This document shows, in pieces, positions 41,318 to 51,175 of a DNA stretch of 64,000 nucleotides. The translations under genes were made by a program, and so were the position numbers. This stretch comes from Methylotuvimicrobium sp. KM2 (GTDB lineage: Bacteria > Pseudomonadota > Gammaproteobacteria > Methylococcales > Methylomonadaceae): NCBI RefSeq assembly GCF_038051925.1, contig NZ_CP150634.1:124001-188000 (forward strand), written 5' to 3'. The notes beneath the pieces were generated by a model. The model was given only the letters and a program-made list of their open reading frames with translations, searched no databases and was not told the origin of the DNA. Within the stretch, counting starts at the first letter, position 1. Each line of letters opens with the position of its first letter.

Positions 41318-41556
41318 CCCAGCACCTACTCCCTTTTGATTGAAAAATCGTCTTAGAATAAAAGGTATGGGATGTGTCTATCGAGGACCGCCGTAAACCC
41401 ATCCATGGGGGCTTGACGGCAGCGTTCCCTGCTGCCGACATCCTCGCTAGCCACACCCCATACCTTCATAAAGTTAACTAATTTTTGAGTATAAAGGGAG
41501 TAAATAAGCCATGATTTTGAATCATTGCCAAAGACCTATAGAATTTAGGTGCTGGG
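41318..41556. mobile_element. Family D element with E insertion, in B
   Basis: Ends CCCAGCACCT and AATTTAGGTGCTGGG, with TTCA at 41314-41317 and 41557-41560 as the 4-bp duplication (the complement of the TGAA seen at other D copies). Removing E leaves 65 bp, equal to D in C2 and C3. Confidence 0.88.
41329..41500. mobile_element. Family E element (172 bp) inside D
   Basis: Ends CTCCCTTTT and AAAGGGAG, with TA at 41327-41328 and 41501-41502, so the insertion site is a duplicated TA, typical for Tc1/mariner-IS630 type elements. Interior hairpin matches E1. A truncated half lies at 61731-61793. Confidence 0.85.
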
Positions 41557-41660
41557 TTCACGGCGTCCTTTGACGGGCACCCCGGTGCCGAATTTTGATC
41601 TGCGATGGGTATAACAAAGCTATACGATGTCTCAGTAAAAAGAGAGATAAAGCAGCAAAT

Positions 41661-42464
41661 CTACGGCAATTCAAACAATTCGCGCATTTTTTGGCCCGGG
41701 CTTGGCGCGCGCATGAAGGCTTCGCCGACCAGGAAGGCATAGATAGCGTTGTCGGTCATCAGCTTGACGTCTTCAGGCGTGTGAATGCCGCTTTCGGTAA
41801 TGATGATGCGGTCTTGCGGAATTCGATCTTTCAAGTCCAGCGTCGTTTGCAGCGAGGTTTCGAAGGTCCTCAAGTTACGGTTGTTGACGCCGATCAGCGG
41901 CGTGTCCAGCGTTAGCGCGCGTTGCAGTTCGTCCGCATCATGTACTTCGACTAGAACGTCCATGCCCAATTTCTTGGCGGTGTTAGCGAGTTCATGCATT
42001 TGCTCGTTTTCGAGCGCGGCGACGATCAGCAAAATGCAATCGGCGCCTAAGGCGCGCGCTTCGAAGACCTGGTAAGGGTCGATCATGAAATCCTTGCGCA
42101 AGACCGGCAGCGGACAGCGTTCCCTAACCATTTGCAGATAGACTTCGCTGCCTTGGAAATATTCCTTATCGGTCAGGACCGACAGGCAGGCGGCTCCGTT
42201 CATCGCATAATCCTGGCCGATCGCGACCGGGTCGAAGTTTTCGCGAATCACGCCCTTGCTCGGCGAGGCTTTTTTGACTTCGGCGATGATCGCAGGTTTT
42301 TTTCCGGCAACCTTGCTCTGTAGAGCGGCGGCGAATCCGCGCGGGCCTTCGACCCCTTCTGCGATTTCACGCAGCATGTCGACCGTCGTGTTCAGCTTGC
42401 GGCGTGCGATTTCGTCGGCTTTGGTATCTAGGATTTTTTTTAGAATATCGGGAGTATCGGTCAT
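41661..42464 (-). CDS. trpC: Indole-3-glycerol phosphate synthase
   Basis: 267 residues, a TIM barrel for the fourth step of tryptophan synthesis (CdRP to indole-3-glycerol phosphate). Blocks: [60 protein letters not shown]. Overlaps the end of trpD by 4 bp (ATGA). Confidence 0.96.
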   Translation of the reverse strand: MTDTPDILKKILDTKADEIARRKLNTTVDMLREIAEGVEGPRGFAAALQSKVAGKKPAIIAEVKKASPSKGVIRENFDPVAIGQDYAMNGAACLSVLTDKEYFQGSEVYLQMVRERCPLPVLRKDFMIDPYQVFEARALGADCILLIVAALENEQMHELANTAKKLGMDVLVEVHDADELQRALTLDTPLIGVNNRNLRTFETSLQTTLDLKDRIPQDRIIITESGIHTPEDVKLMTDNAIYAFLVGEAFMRAPSPGQKMRELFELP

Positions 42465-43495
42465 GATGATTCGCTTGAAGTTAGCGCGTTGGAAAATTCG
42501 ATGAATGTATTCAATTTCGCTTTTGCCATGCCGCTTTCAATGGCTATTTGAGCTTTGTGCACGCCGGAATGTAAGTTGTCGGTCAGGCCGGCCGCATAAA
42601 TTGCCGCACCGGCGTTGAGCGCGACGATGTCTCGGGCAGGTCCCGGTTGATTGTCGAGTGCCGAGTAAATCATTGCTAGGCTGTCTGCGGCGCTATCGAC
42701 CGCGAGTTCTTCCAGACTGCCACGTTTGAGACCGAATTGAACCGGCGTGATCGTGTAGCAATTGATGTTGCCGTTTTTCAATTCCGCTACCGAGGTCGAT
42801 GAGGCAATGCTGATTTCATCGAGTCCGTCTTCCGCGCTAACCACGATGACATGGTGGCTGCCGAGTTTTTTCAGCACTTCGGTCATCGGCCGAACCCATT
42901 CTTTTGCATAGACGCCGATCAATTGATTCGGTGTCTTAGCCGGATTGGATAATGGACCCAATAAGTTGAACAGTGTCCGAACGCCCATTTCTTGGCGAGG
43001 ACCGACCGAATATTTCATCGCGCCATGATGTTTCGGTGCGAACAAAAAACCGACGCCGACTTCATTGACGCAGCGGATGACTTGTTCGTGGCTTAAGTCC
43101 AGGTTGACACCGGCCGTTTCCAGCACGTCAGCACTGCCGGTGCGGCTGGAAACCGAACGATTGCCGTGTTTGGCGACTTTGCCTCCGGCTGCCGCAACGA
43201 CGAAAGCGCTGGCCGTCGAAATATTGAATGTGTTTGCACCGTCGCCTCCCGTTCCGCAGGTGTCCACGACATGCTCGCCGCTGATTTCAATGGTGTCGGC
43301 TAATTCGCGCATCACTTCGACAGCAGCGACGATTTCCTCGATGGTTTCTCCTTTGCAGCGTAACGCAATCAAAAATGCGGCGATTTGTGCATCGGTCGCA
43401 CCGCCGGTCATGATAATGCGCATCACATCGCGCATTTGCTCGTGATTGAGATTATGCTTGGTTAGGAGAGCTTGTAGAGCTTGTTTGAGATCCAT
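42461..43495 (-). CDS. trpD: Anthranilate phosphoribosyltransferase
   Basis: 344 residues; anthranilate plus PRPP to phosphoribosyl-anthranilate. Blocks: [59 protein letters not shown]. It lies 87 bp after trpG and is coupled to trpC. Confidence 0.96.
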   Translation of the reverse strand: MDLKQALQALLTKHNLNHEQMRDVMRIIMTGGATDAQIAAFLIALRCKGETIEEIVAAVEVMRELADTIEISGEHVVDTCGTGGDGANTFNISTASAFVVAAAGGKVAKHGNRSVSSRTGSADVLETAGVNLDLSHEQVIRCVNEVGVGFLFAPKHHGAMKYSVGPRQEMGVRTLFNLLGPLSNPAKTPNQLIGVYAKEWVRPMTEVLKKLGSHHVIVVSAEDGLDEISIASSTSVAELKNGNINCYTITPVQFGLKRGSLEELAVDSAADSLAMIYSALDNQPGPARDIVALNAGAAIYAAGLTDNLHSGVHKAQIAIESGMAKAKLNTFIEFSNALTSSESS

Positions 43496-43582
43496 AGTGT
43501 TTGGCTGATATTCTCGTCGGTAGTTGGAAATCGGATCAATGAATCGCGTATTTTACGAATTTTACCGTAGGATGGGCTTCAT

Positions 43583-44173
43583 TTATCTGTCCAAAAAGTT
43601 TCGCAGCAGATCGTGGCCGTGTTCAGTCAAGATCGATTCCGGATGAAACTGTACGCCTTCAATATCAAATATTTTATGGCGGACGCCCATGATTTCTTCG
43701 GTATTGCCGGTTTCGTCCTGAGTCCAGGCCGTAATTTCAAGGCACTCCGGCAGCGAGGCTTGATCGATGACCAGAGAATGATAACGTGTTGCGGTAAACG
43801 GATTGTTCAGTCCTTTGAATACCCCAATATCGTTGTGATAAACCGGTGATGTTTTACCATGCATAATGCTTTTGGCATGGATGATGTTGCCTCCGAAAGC
43901 ATGTCCAATACTTTGATGGCCGAGACACACGCCTAGAATCGGAAAACGGCCCGCGAATTTCAATATCGCTTCGACCGAAATTCCGGCCTCGTTAGGTGTG
44001 CAAGGCCCCGGTGAAATGACGACTTTATCGGGCGCCAGGCGTTCGATGTCTGTCACGGTGACTTCGTCGTTGCGTACGACCGTGACATCGGCGCCGAGTT
44101 CGCCGAAATATTGCACTAGGTTATATGTGAACGAATCGTAATTATCGATCATAACCAGTTTGACGGCGCTCAT
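43583..44173 (-). CDS. trpG: Anthranilate synthase glutamine amidotransferase subunit
   Basis: 196 residues from the ATG at 44173, which has AAGGAG nearby and overlaps the trpE stop (ATGA). Class I glutamine amidotransferase: [10 protein letters not shown] with the catalytic Cys, and the His-x-Glu pair in FHPES near the end. Supplies ammonia to TrpE. An in-frame extension to 44254 lies inside trpE and is not used. Confidence 0.95.
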   Translation of the reverse strand: MSAVKLVMIDNYDSFTYNLVQYFGELGADVTVVRNDEVTVTDIERLAPDKVVISPGPCTPNEAGISVEAILKFAGRFPILGVCLGHQSIGHAFGGNIIHAKSIMHGKTSPVYHNDIGVFKGLNNPFTATRYHSLVIDQASLPECLEITAWTQDETGNTEEIMGVRHKIFDIEGVQFHPESILTEHGHDLLRNFLDR

Positions 44174-45657
44174 GATTGTTCTCCTTCCAAGCCTGCCTCG
44201 GCCATGCTGACGGCTCGGAATACGGCTCGGCCTTTGTTCATCGTCTCTTCCCATTCGTTAATCGGCACCGAATCGTAAACGATGCCGGCGCCTGCTTGAA
44301 TGTGCAGGGTTTTATCCTTGATCACAGCGGTGCGGATCGCGATCGCGGTATCGAGATTACCCGACCACGCGATATAACCGACCGCGCCAGAATAGACGCC
44401 ACGCTTGACCGGTTCCAGTTCATCGATGATTTCCATCGCGCGGATTTTCGGCGCGCCGCTAACCGTGCCGGCCGGAAATGTCGCAGCCAAGACATCGAAG
44501 GCGTTTTTGCCTTCTTGCAATTCTCCGGTGACGTTAGAGACGATATGCATGACATGCGAATAACGTTCGACGATCATTTTATCGGTAAGTTGAACGGTGC
44601 CGGTACGCGAGACGCGACCGGCGTCGTTGCGGCCGAGATCGATCAACATCAAATGTTCGGCTAGTTCTTTCGGGTCGGCAAGCAGCTCCTGTTCCAGGTC
44701 AAGATCTTGCTCGTGCGTCGCGCCGCGCGGGCGGGTTCCGGCGATCGGACGAACCGTGACCGTGCCGTCTTCGAGGCGTGCCAGGATCTCGGGCGACGAA
44801 CCAACGATATGAAAATTCTCGAGATTCAGAAAATACATATACGGCGAAGGGTTCAGGCAACGTAACGCGCGGTATAAATTAAGCGGCGAGGCGCTATATG
44901 GGATCGACAGGCGTTGCGACAGTACGACTTGCATGATATCGCCGTCGACGATGTATTCTTTCGCTTTCAACACGGCTTGTTCGAAACCTTGTTGCGTGAA
45001 GCCGGAAACGAAATGCGATTCCTCGACTTGTTTCGGCGTTTTGTGAGTTTCGGAACGCGCTTTTTGTTCTCGCAGCCGGACTGCCAAATCCTCCAGGCGA
45101 TTTACGGCGTCTTGGTAAGCATTGTCTTGCTCGGGGTCGGCATGAGTCAAGAGCAGCAGTTTTCCGGATAAGTTATCGAAGACCAGTATTTCTTCGGAAA
45201 CCATCAGCAATATGTCGGGCGTGCCAAGCGGGTCCGGTTTGTTCGTCGATTTGAGTCGAGGTTCGATATAGCCAATGGTTTCATAGCCGAAATAACCGAC
45301 TAGTCCGCCGTTGAAGCGTGGCGATCCTTCGATATCGGGGACTTTGTAACGATCTTTGAATGCTTCGATCCAGGCCAGTGGGTTTTCATGAATCAATATT
45401 TCAATGGCTTCGCCGTCTCGTTCAACCCGGATTTCATTGCCGATGACTTTAACGACAGTTCGACAAGGCAAGCCGATAATCGAATAGCGGCCCCACTGCT
45501 CGCCGCCGTGTACGGATTCGAATAGATACGAATAGGGGCCGTCGGCCAGTTTAAGATAAGCGCTGAGCGGCGTGTCCAAATCTGCGAGAATTTCCCGGCT
45601 GATCGGGATTCGGTTGTAGCCTTGCCGGGCATGCTGTTTAAATTGTTCGGGTGTCAT
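44170..45657 (-). CDS. trpE: Anthranilate synthase component I
   Basis: 495 residues starting at ATG 45657 ([18 protein letters not shown], which is how pseudomonad TrpE starts); a GTG lies at 45687. N-terminal regulatory half with tryptophan site (LLES equivalents), C-terminal chorismate-binding half ([38 protein letters not shown]). Coupled to trpG, then trpD-trpC. I searched the 5' region for a leader peptide with adjacent Trp codons and saw none. Confidence 0.95.
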   Translation of the reverse strand: MTPEQFKQHARQGYNRIPISREILADLDTPLSAYLKLADGPYSYLFESVHGGEQWGRYSIIGLPCRTVVKVIGNEIRVERDGEAIEILIHENPLAWIEAFKDRYKVPDIEGSPRFNGGLVGYFGYETIGYIEPRLKSTNKPDPLGTPDILLMVSEEILVFDNLSGKLLLLTHADPEQDNAYQDAVNRLEDLAVRLREQKARSETHKTPKQVEESHFVSGFTQQGFEQAVLKAKEYIVDGDIMQVVLSQRLSIPYSASPLNLYRALRCLNPSPYMYFLNLENFHIVGSSPEILARLEDGTVTVRPIAGTRPRGATHEQDLDLEQELLADPKELAEHLMLIDLGRNDAGRVSRTGTVQLTDKMIVERYSHVMHIVSNVTGELQEGKNAFDVLAATFPAGTVSGAPKIRAMEIIDELEPVKRGVYSGAVGYIAWSGNLDTAIAIRTAVIKDKTLHIQAGAGIVYDSVPINEWEETMNKGRAVFRAVSMAEAGLEGEQS

Positions 45658-45687
45658 TGTGGTTGTCAGCAAAAGTTGATGACGCAC

Positions 45688-45837
45688 GGACGGGTCTTAA
45701 AACGAAACCGTCCTTTCGCCGGTCGCAACATTATATATAAGAATAGGCGGCGCTTCTAAGGTAAAAGTGACGGTTTAGAAAATGCCGGGTTGAATAATGG
45801 CATCCGGCTCATTCGTGGTTTATTGAAACTAGAAAAA
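45688..45837. other. trpE upstream region
   Basis: Holds the trpE promoter on the minus strand (a TATAAT lies near 45735), and the inverted pair GGACGG/CCGTCC around 45689-45713. I cannot support an attenuator. Confidence 0.35.
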
Positions 45838-45984
45838 GCATTTCACCATGAAGATCATGAAGAATAAGAAGTTAATTCAATAACTTGTCATGCGTTTGTA
45901 TAGAGCTTTCGTTCACCAAAGAGGTTGGCGGGCGTGTTGAGTTAATCTCTTGAAATACTTCATGATCTTCATGGTTAAACTGCC
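45838..45984. repeat. Family G repeat, uninterrupted copy G1
   Basis: About 147 bp whose ends read CATTTCACCATGAAGATCAT and ATGATCTTCATGGTTAAAC, so the two ends are inverted repeats. The other copy (54888-55375) is interrupted by C and H-like elements. No gene. Confidence 0.75.
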
Positions 45985-46083
45985 AAATTTAGGTTGAATA
46001 GCCTAAAATCAATGAGACGTGTTTTCCTTATACCGGATCATTTAAAATTAATGTCTCATTACAATGGCAGGACGAAGCAAACG

Positions 46084-46956
46084 ATGAAATTAATTACTTT
46101 TACGCATAATCGGCAAACACGAATTGGCGCTGTCGTTGACGATGAAGTCGTCGATGGTTTCGGGGGCAGTGCGCTTCCGGCCTCGATGATCGAATTTCTG
46201 AGTGCTGGAACGTCGGCATTGGAGGCGTTGCAAAAACTCATTGATTCAGGTTCGCATCGCCTGCCGGTTGCAGAGGTAAAAGTGCACGCACCGGTGCCGA
46301 GACCAGGTAAATATTTGGCGATTAGTCTCAATTATGCCGAACACATTGAGGAAACCGGTAAGGAAAAACCCGAATACCCGACATTTTTCAATAAGCAAAC
46401 AACTTGTGTAATCGGTAGCGGTGAAGCGATTCATCGGCCTAAGGTATCGGAAAAACTGGATTATGAGGGCGAGTTGGCATTTGTAATCGGCAAGCGTTGC
46501 CGTCATGTGCCCCAGGAACAAGCGCATCAAGTCATCGCAGGCTTTACCATTGCTAACGATGTGTCGGTTAGGGATTGGCAGGCCCGTTCGCCGACGATGA
46601 CGCTGGGTAAATCATTCGATACACATGGCCCGCTCGGGCCATGGCTAGTCACGCCGGATGAAATCATCGATCCGCATGATTTGACGATCAAAACCTGGGT
46701 TAATGATGAATTACGTCAAAACTCCAATACTCGGCACATGATTTTTAATTGCTACCAAATGATTACTTATTTGAGTCAAGTAATGACGCTCGAGCCGGGC
46801 GATATCATTGCAACAGGCACGCCATCGGGCGTCGGCGTTAAAATGAAACCGCGCGGATATCTGAAGCCCGGGCAAAGGGTCCGCATTGAAATCGAAGGTA
46901 TTGGCGAGTTATGCAATACGGTTGTCGAAGAGCCTAATGCTATCGAATGTCGATAA
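46084..46956 (+). CDS. Fumarylacetoacetate hydrolase-family protein
   Basis: 290 residues from ATG 46084 (MKLITFTHNRQTRIGAV), which is how the family usually begins; an ORF extension to 45994 is not supported. FAH core: LNYAEHIEETG, DYEGELAFVIG, GFTIANDVSVRDWQ, SFDTHGPLGPWLVT, GDIIATGTPSGVG. The Glu and Asp metal ligands are present. These proteins cleave acylpyruvates or related C-C bonds; substrate unknown. Confidence 0.88.
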   Translation: MKLITFTHNRQTRIGAVVDDEVVDGFGGSALPASMIEFLSAGTSALEALQKLIDSGSHRLPVAEVKVHAPVPRPGKYLAISLNYAEHIEETGKEKPEYPTFFNKQTTCVIGSGEAIHRPKVSEKLDYEGELAFVIGKRCRHVPQEQAHQVIAGFTIANDVSVRDWQARSPTMTLGKSFDTHGPLGPWLVTPDEIIDPHDLTIKTWVNDELRQNSNTRHMIFNCYQMITYLSQVMTLEPGDIIATGTPSGVGVKMKPRGYLKPGQRVRIEIEGIGELCNTVVEEPNAIECR

Positions 46957-46962
46957 GCGATG

Positions 46963-47123
46963 TATACCCTTTGCTAGTCAAATTTCGGCGTCGGGGTGCC
47001 CGTCAAAGGACGCCGTAAATACGTCCATGTAGGCTCTATGATAGCATCCATGCTATCAAAGCCTTTGCCGAACACCCCGGCACCTCCATAGGCTAATGCC
47101 GAAATTTGAAGTGCGAAAGGTAT
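46963..47123. repeat. Family B repeat B4, uninterrupted
   Basis: 161 bp, ends TATACCCTTTGCTAGT and GCGAAAGGTATA; core GGACGCCGTAAATACGTCC without D. Sequence is in reverse orientation to B1 and B2. Confidence 0.8.
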
Positions 47124-47130
47124 AAGTATA

Positions 47131-48585
47131 TTATTTTTTTAATTGGTGCCAAGCATATGGCGGTTTTTTGAAAATATCCGAATTGATATTTGTGGCCGCC
47201 GGGTAATCGGTTTGTGGGGCAGGAAAGAGTAGCGCGATGCTCAAGCCGCCAAAGCGGGATTTATTCATCTGTAATTCGGCATGATGCAAAGCCGCGATTC
47301 TTTTTACCATCGATAAGCCGAGACCGCTGCCCTGGGTATGGTTGGCGGTTTCGACGCAACGGTAAAAACGTTGATACGCATTTTCGAGCTGTTCGACCGG
47401 AATGCCCGGCCCCGAGTCTTCGACACATAAACAAGGGCTGTTTGCTTGTGTGGTTAGGCTGATCAATATTTTGCCGCCTCTTGGGGTGTATTTGATTGCG
47501 TTATCCACAATATTTCTTATTAAGATCGTGATGAGTAACGAATTAACCATGACCAAACCGTCTGTGTCGTTATCAAAGCCCATGGTAATTTGTTTTTTAT
47601 GAGCCTCCGGCTCCATTTCAGCAATGATTTGAATAATTTCATTGCTCAATTTGATCGGTTGTTTGGCTAAATAACTGGGATCCGATTCGATTCGCGAAAA
47701 AGTCAATAACTGTTGAACAAGACCGGTCATGCGTTTCACTGCTTGTTCAATACGGCTTAATGCTTGTTGTCGGACGCCGTCATCGGTTGTTTTTATCGCG
47801 ACTTGGGCTTGAGTTAGCAAGCCTGCGAGAGGGGTTTTAAGTTCATGCGAAGCATCCGCAGTAAAGCGCCGTTCGTTTTCGAAGGCTTTCTCAAGCTGGA
47901 TGAATAAAGTGTTCAAGGCCTCGACTACCGGTATGATTTCAGTTGGAAGCCAGCGCGTCGATAATGGCTTCAAGTAATTAGCCTCACGCTTCGCTAGTTG
48001 CCGAGCCAGGCGATTGACCGGTTTGAGCGAGCGACCGACAATGATCCAAATGACCAGTCCAAATAAAGGCAAGCTGATCAATAGCGGTTTGATCAAATGA
48101 TTGGCGATTTCGTCTTTCAATTCCTGACGGATATCGTCACGTTGACCGACATGAACGATATATTCGTCTTCATCATTGGAAACGCTGAAAACATGCCAGG
48201 TATGTCCCGCGACCTCGGTTTTGGTGTAGCCGTTTGTCGAATGCGACATCGGCTGCTTGGGTGCGGTTTTCGACCTTAAAATCAAGCCCTCGGTTTTATC
48301 GATCAATTGAAACGATATTTTTTTACGTAATTGCGTGATTTGCTGATCGGGTAGCGGCGTTTTTTCAGGGCTGTCTAAGTCCCACAATTCATTCAGAGAG
48401 CCTTTATAGAGCAATTGTCCGACGAACGAATATAAAGCTTGAGCCGATTGTTCGAGTTCCGCATTGAATAGTTTGACGACTTCATCGCGTGTGACTTTAT
48501 AACTAATATAAGCCGTAACGGCCCAGATGACTATCGTTGCCGAAAGCAATGCAAACAGCAACACGCCTTTAAGTGAGTAACGCAT
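47131..48585 (-). CDS. QseC-like sensor histidine kinase
   Basis: 484 residues. Membrane spans at about 8-28 and 165-185, periplasmic sensor between, HAMP-like linker, H-box ADASHELKTPLAG with the phospho-His, and N/G1/G2 boxes (RNIVDNAIKYTPRGG, VEDSGPGIPVEQ, GSGLGLSMVKRIA). It partners the regulator at 48585-49244, which shares the A of its stop/start. Confidence 0.92.
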   Translation of the reverse strand: MRYSLKGVLLFALLSATIVIWAVTAYISYKVTRDEVVKLFNAELEQSAQALYSFVGQLLYKGSLNELWDLDSPEKTPLPDQQITQLRKKISFQLIDKTEGLILRSKTAPKQPMSHSTNGYTKTEVAGHTWHVFSVSNDEDEYIVHVGQRDDIRQELKDEIANHLIKPLLISLPLFGLVIWIIVGRSLKPVNRLARQLAKREANYLKPLSTRWLPTEIIPVVEALNTLFIQLEKAFENERRFTADASHELKTPLAGLLTQAQVAIKTTDDGVRQQALSRIEQAVKRMTGLVQQLLTFSRIESDPSYLAKQPIKLSNEIIQIIAEMEPEAHKKQITMGFDNDTDGLVMVNSLLITILIRNIVDNAIKYTPRGGKILISLTTQANSPCLCVEDSGPGIPVEQLENAYQRFYRCVETANHTQGSGLGLSMVKRIAALHHAELQMNKSRFGGLSIALLFPAPQTDYPAATNINSDIFKKPPYAWHQLKK

Positions 48586-49244
48586 TAATTCTCATCAAGG
48601 ATGTAGCCGACACCTCTGACCGTGCGGATGTAATCCGAGCCTAGCTTTTTGCGCAAATGGTGGATATGCACTTCGACCGTATTGCTTTCTATTTCAGAAC
48701 CCCAGGAATATAAGGCTTCCTCGATACGCGCCTTGGAAACGACCTTGCCGATATTATTCATTAAAAAATTTAAAATGCCGAATTCCTTTTGCGATAAATT
48801 AACCGGTGTGTTATGAACAGTCACGGTATGCGCTGCGGGATCCAGCACGATGCCTTTGTGTTCGATTTGAGAGACGCTTCGCCCCGCCTGTCTTCTGGCT
48901 AGTGCTCGTAGGCGGGCGCAGACTTCCGATAAATCGAACGGTTTAACGACAAAGTCGTCGGCGCCGCTGTCGAGTAAGGTAACTCGATCGTCGATGCCGT
49001 CCCGCGCCGTTAAGATCAAGACCGGAGTTTCATCTTTTCGTTTTCTGATCTCGGAAAGCAGGTTTAAGCCGTCCATACCCGGCAGATTAAGATCCATTAC
49101 AATTAGTTCATAACTGTTGGATTTCAGTGCTTCATCAGCCTGCGCGCCGTTCCTAAGCCAATCGACGGCATAGCCTTCCATCGTTAGGCCGGCTTGTATG
49201 CCGTCGCCCAGGATTTCATCGTCTTCGACCAATAATAGGCGCAT
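48585..49244 (-). CDS. OmpR-family response regulator (QseB-like)
   Basis: 219 residues. Receiver: acidic pair LLVEDDE, phosphorylated Asp in IVMDLNLPGMDG, Lys in VVKPFD. Winged-helix output: PVNLSQKEFGILNFLMNN, EVHIHHLRKKLGSDYIRTVRGVGYIL. Transcribed with the kinase; its targets are unknown. The intergenic region upstream has no gene until hemW. Confidence 0.93.
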   Translation of the reverse strand: MRLLLVEDDEILGDGIQAGLTMEGYAVDWLRNGAQADEALKSNSYELIVMDLNLPGMDGLNLLSEIRKRKDETPVLILTARDGIDDRVTLLDSGADDFVVKPFDLSEVCARLRALARRQAGRSVSQIEHKGIVLDPAAHTVTVHNTPVNLSQKEFGILNFLMNNIGKVVSKARIEEALYSWGSEIESNTVEVHIHHLRKKLGSDYIRTVRGVGYILDEN

Positions 49245-49293
49245 AGTGTTACCAATAATAATGCGTTGATGTTCAATTAATATTTTTAAAGTA

Positions 49294-49364
49294 ATTATTC
49301 ACATCCCCCTTTCGTTCATACGCAGAGGGTGGAAACGATAATTGCCGGGGGACTGAATAGTTTA
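49294..49364. repeat. Family F repeat F2
   Basis: Related to F1 at 36172-36234: TCCCCCTTTCGTTC...GGAAACGATAATTGCC and GACTGAATAGTTTA. Together with element I it fills most of the 640-bp gap before hemW. Confidence 0.6.
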
Positions 49365-49520
49365 CGTTTCAAATACCCGAAAAAACAATTTGTTGCTAGA
49401 GCCCGTTTATAAAATTTCTATGTGCTCTGTTGCCCAAAACCTATCGACGCATAGGCCTTTCAGACGACCCCATGTAAGCATTCCCTTTTTTCGTGAGAGT
49501 ATGGCTCTCTCATGTCTGGC

Positions 49521-49694
49521 ATAAGTATCTACACAAGTTTTATATCATAAATACAATGAGTTACAAGCTGGCCTAGCATCCTCTCCTGTTGAAGAGGGTT
49601 GCTGTGGTGAGAGTAAAAACAATCACTTATATTCCCCTCATCCCAACCTTCTCCCGCAAAGAAAAAGGTGCAAGCACTTGTGTAGATACCTATG
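49521..49694. mobile_element. MITE-like element I with 10-bp target duplication
   Basis: Terminal inverted repeats ATAAGTATCTACACAAGT (49521-49538) and 49676-49693 differ at one base. The direct repeat CATGTCTGGC at 49511-49520 and 49695-49704 flanks it, a 10-bp duplication of the type made by IS4-like transposases. No ORF inside, so nonautonomous. Only one copy in the window. Confidence 0.8.
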
Positions 49695-49882
49695 CATGTC
49701 TGGCGGGAAGTACGCTGAACTATGGAAGTTTTATTGGATAATTGAATTCGATGTAGTATTCGTCAACGTTCCAAGCGTTTACCGTATCGCATAACATACT
49801 CTTTAAACTTAGCCGCATCAATTCCGAAAGCAGCTTCAGTTAACGGCCGTTTATTGCTTAATTATCGTTGCTGAAACTGGGA

Positions 49883-51115
49883 ATGTTAAACAAGACATGC
49901 TTGTCGCCAGGAAAAGGTAAAGCGAGCGTTTACAATAGTTTCGGTGTTAAAATATCTCATCTTCCATATTGTGCAAAAAAAATCTTGCCGCCGATAAGTT
50001 TATATATCCACATACCTTGGTGCATCAAAAAATGCCCCTATTGCGATTTCAATTCTCATGCGGTCAAGGCTGAGTTACCCGAAAAACGCTATATCGATGC
50101 CTTGTTGCAAGATTTGAGTCTCGATTTGACGCGTTTTATTGTTCGACAGCCCATTGAGACGATATTCATTGGCGGCGGAACGCCCAGTTTGTTTTCGCCC
50201 GAAGCGATCGATCGATTGCTTTGCGGTATTAGACGTCAAACGCGATTAGCCGAAAATGCCGAAATAACGCTCGAAGCCAATCCTGGTACCTTTGAAAGTG
50301 GTAAATTCGCTGAATTTCGAGCTATCGGGATTAATCGATTATCAATCGGGGTGCAAAGTTTTAATGATGCACAATTAAAAAAATTGGGACGGGTTCATTC
50401 GGCGGCGGAGGCGATTCAATCGGCGGAAATTGCGCAACGCGTCGGCTTTTCCAATTTTAATCTAGACTTAATGTTCGGTTTGCCGGAAATTTCCGGATAT
50501 AGCAGTTTGTCCGATATTCGTACCGCTATAAATATCAATCCGACTCATATCTCCTTTTATCAGTTGACGTTGGAGCCGAATACTTATTTTCATAAGTTTC
50601 CGCCGCAACTGCCGGGAGAGGAAAGTATCTTTGCCGGGCAAATGCAATGCCAATCAATGTTAGAAAGCGCGGGCTATTGGCAGTATGAAATTTCCGCTTA
50701 CAGTAAGCCGGGCGCTCAGTGCCGACATAACCGCAATTATTGGCAATTCGGCGATTATCTAGGGATCGGCGCGGGTGCGCACGGTAAAATGAGTTTGGCG
50801 TTGCCTTTCGAGGTTTATCGTAGCGTTAAACCTAAGAGCCCCGAGTTATATATGCAAACCCTTGGCGAGGAAAAGCCAGTTTTGTGCGAAGCCGATAATC
50901 TTCCTATTGAATTCGCGATGAATCATTTCCGACTTAAGGAGGGTTTTACCGAAGTACGCTATCGCGCCGCTACAGGATTGAGTCTCGACAGCCTGCAGCC
51001 GGGGCTTGAGCAATGTATCGCACAAGGCTTGGTCGATTTTACGGATGGTCATTACCGTTGTTCCGATCACGGTTGGAATTTTCTCGATACCATCCTTGAA
51101 AAATTCATTCGCTGA
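49883..51115 (+). CDS. hemW: Radical SAM haem chaperone HemW
   Basis: Radical SAM protein: cluster motif CIKKCPYCDFNSH, GGGTPSLF, SIGVQSFNDAQLKKLGRVH, and the C-terminal HemW domain. HemW binds haem and hands it to respiratory enzymes; older annotations call it a coproporphyrinogen oxidase. The first ATG at 49883 gives 410 residues; most of the first 34 are unlike HemW, and a TTG at 49985 would give the usual length of about 376. No ribosome site distinguishes them. Confidence 0.9.
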   Translation: MLNKTCLSPGKGKASVYNSFGVKISHLPYCAKKILPPISLYIHIPWCIKKCPYCDFNSHAVKAELPEKRYIDALLQDLSLDLTRFIVRQPIETIFIGGGTPSLFSPEAIDRLLCGIRRQTRLAENAEITLEANPGTFESGKFAEFRAIGINRLSIGVQSFNDAQLKKLGRVHSAAEAIQSAEIAQRVGFSNFNLDLMFGLPEISGYSSLSDIRTAININPTHISFYQLTLEPNTYFHKFPPQLPGEESIFAGQMQCQSMLESAGYWQYEISAYSKPGAQCRHNRNYWQFGDYLGIGAGAHGKMSLALPFEVYRSVKPKSPELYMQTLGEEKPVLCEADNLPIEFAMNHFRLKEGFTEVRYRAATGLSLDSLQPGLEQCIAQGLVDFTDGHYRCSDHGWNFLDTILEKFIR

Positions 51116-51175
51116 ATGATCATCCTTTAGGATAATTTATAACGTATCTTTCAAACTATTACATAAAGAAACGCA

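Larger units (their letters stand above)
41209..41613. repeat. Family B repeat interrupted by D, itself interrupted by E
   Basis: A family B copy (ends TATACCTTTCGC.../...GATGGGTATA) whose core carries a D element at 41318-41556, which in turn carries an E element at 41329-41500. With the insertions removed B is 162 bp, D is 65 bp. The gap 41125-41660 has no gene. Confidence 0.9.

Noticed and set aside
44174-44254. Longer start for trpG
   Set aside because: The extension lies inside trpE in another frame; the ATG at 44173 overlaps the trpE stop and has a ribosome site.
45658-45837. trp leader peptide and attenuator
   Set aside because: No short ORF with tandem Trp codons and no terminator/antiterminator pair could be seen.
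45994-46083. Longer N terminus of the FAH-family protein
   Set aside because: The extension MNSLKSMRRVFLIPDH is unlike the family and the ATG at 46084 gives the standard start.
49521-49694. Integrated phage or full IS element
   Set aside because: The 174-bp segment has no ORF of note and fits a nonautonomous element; no transposase or phage gene occurs anywhere in the window.
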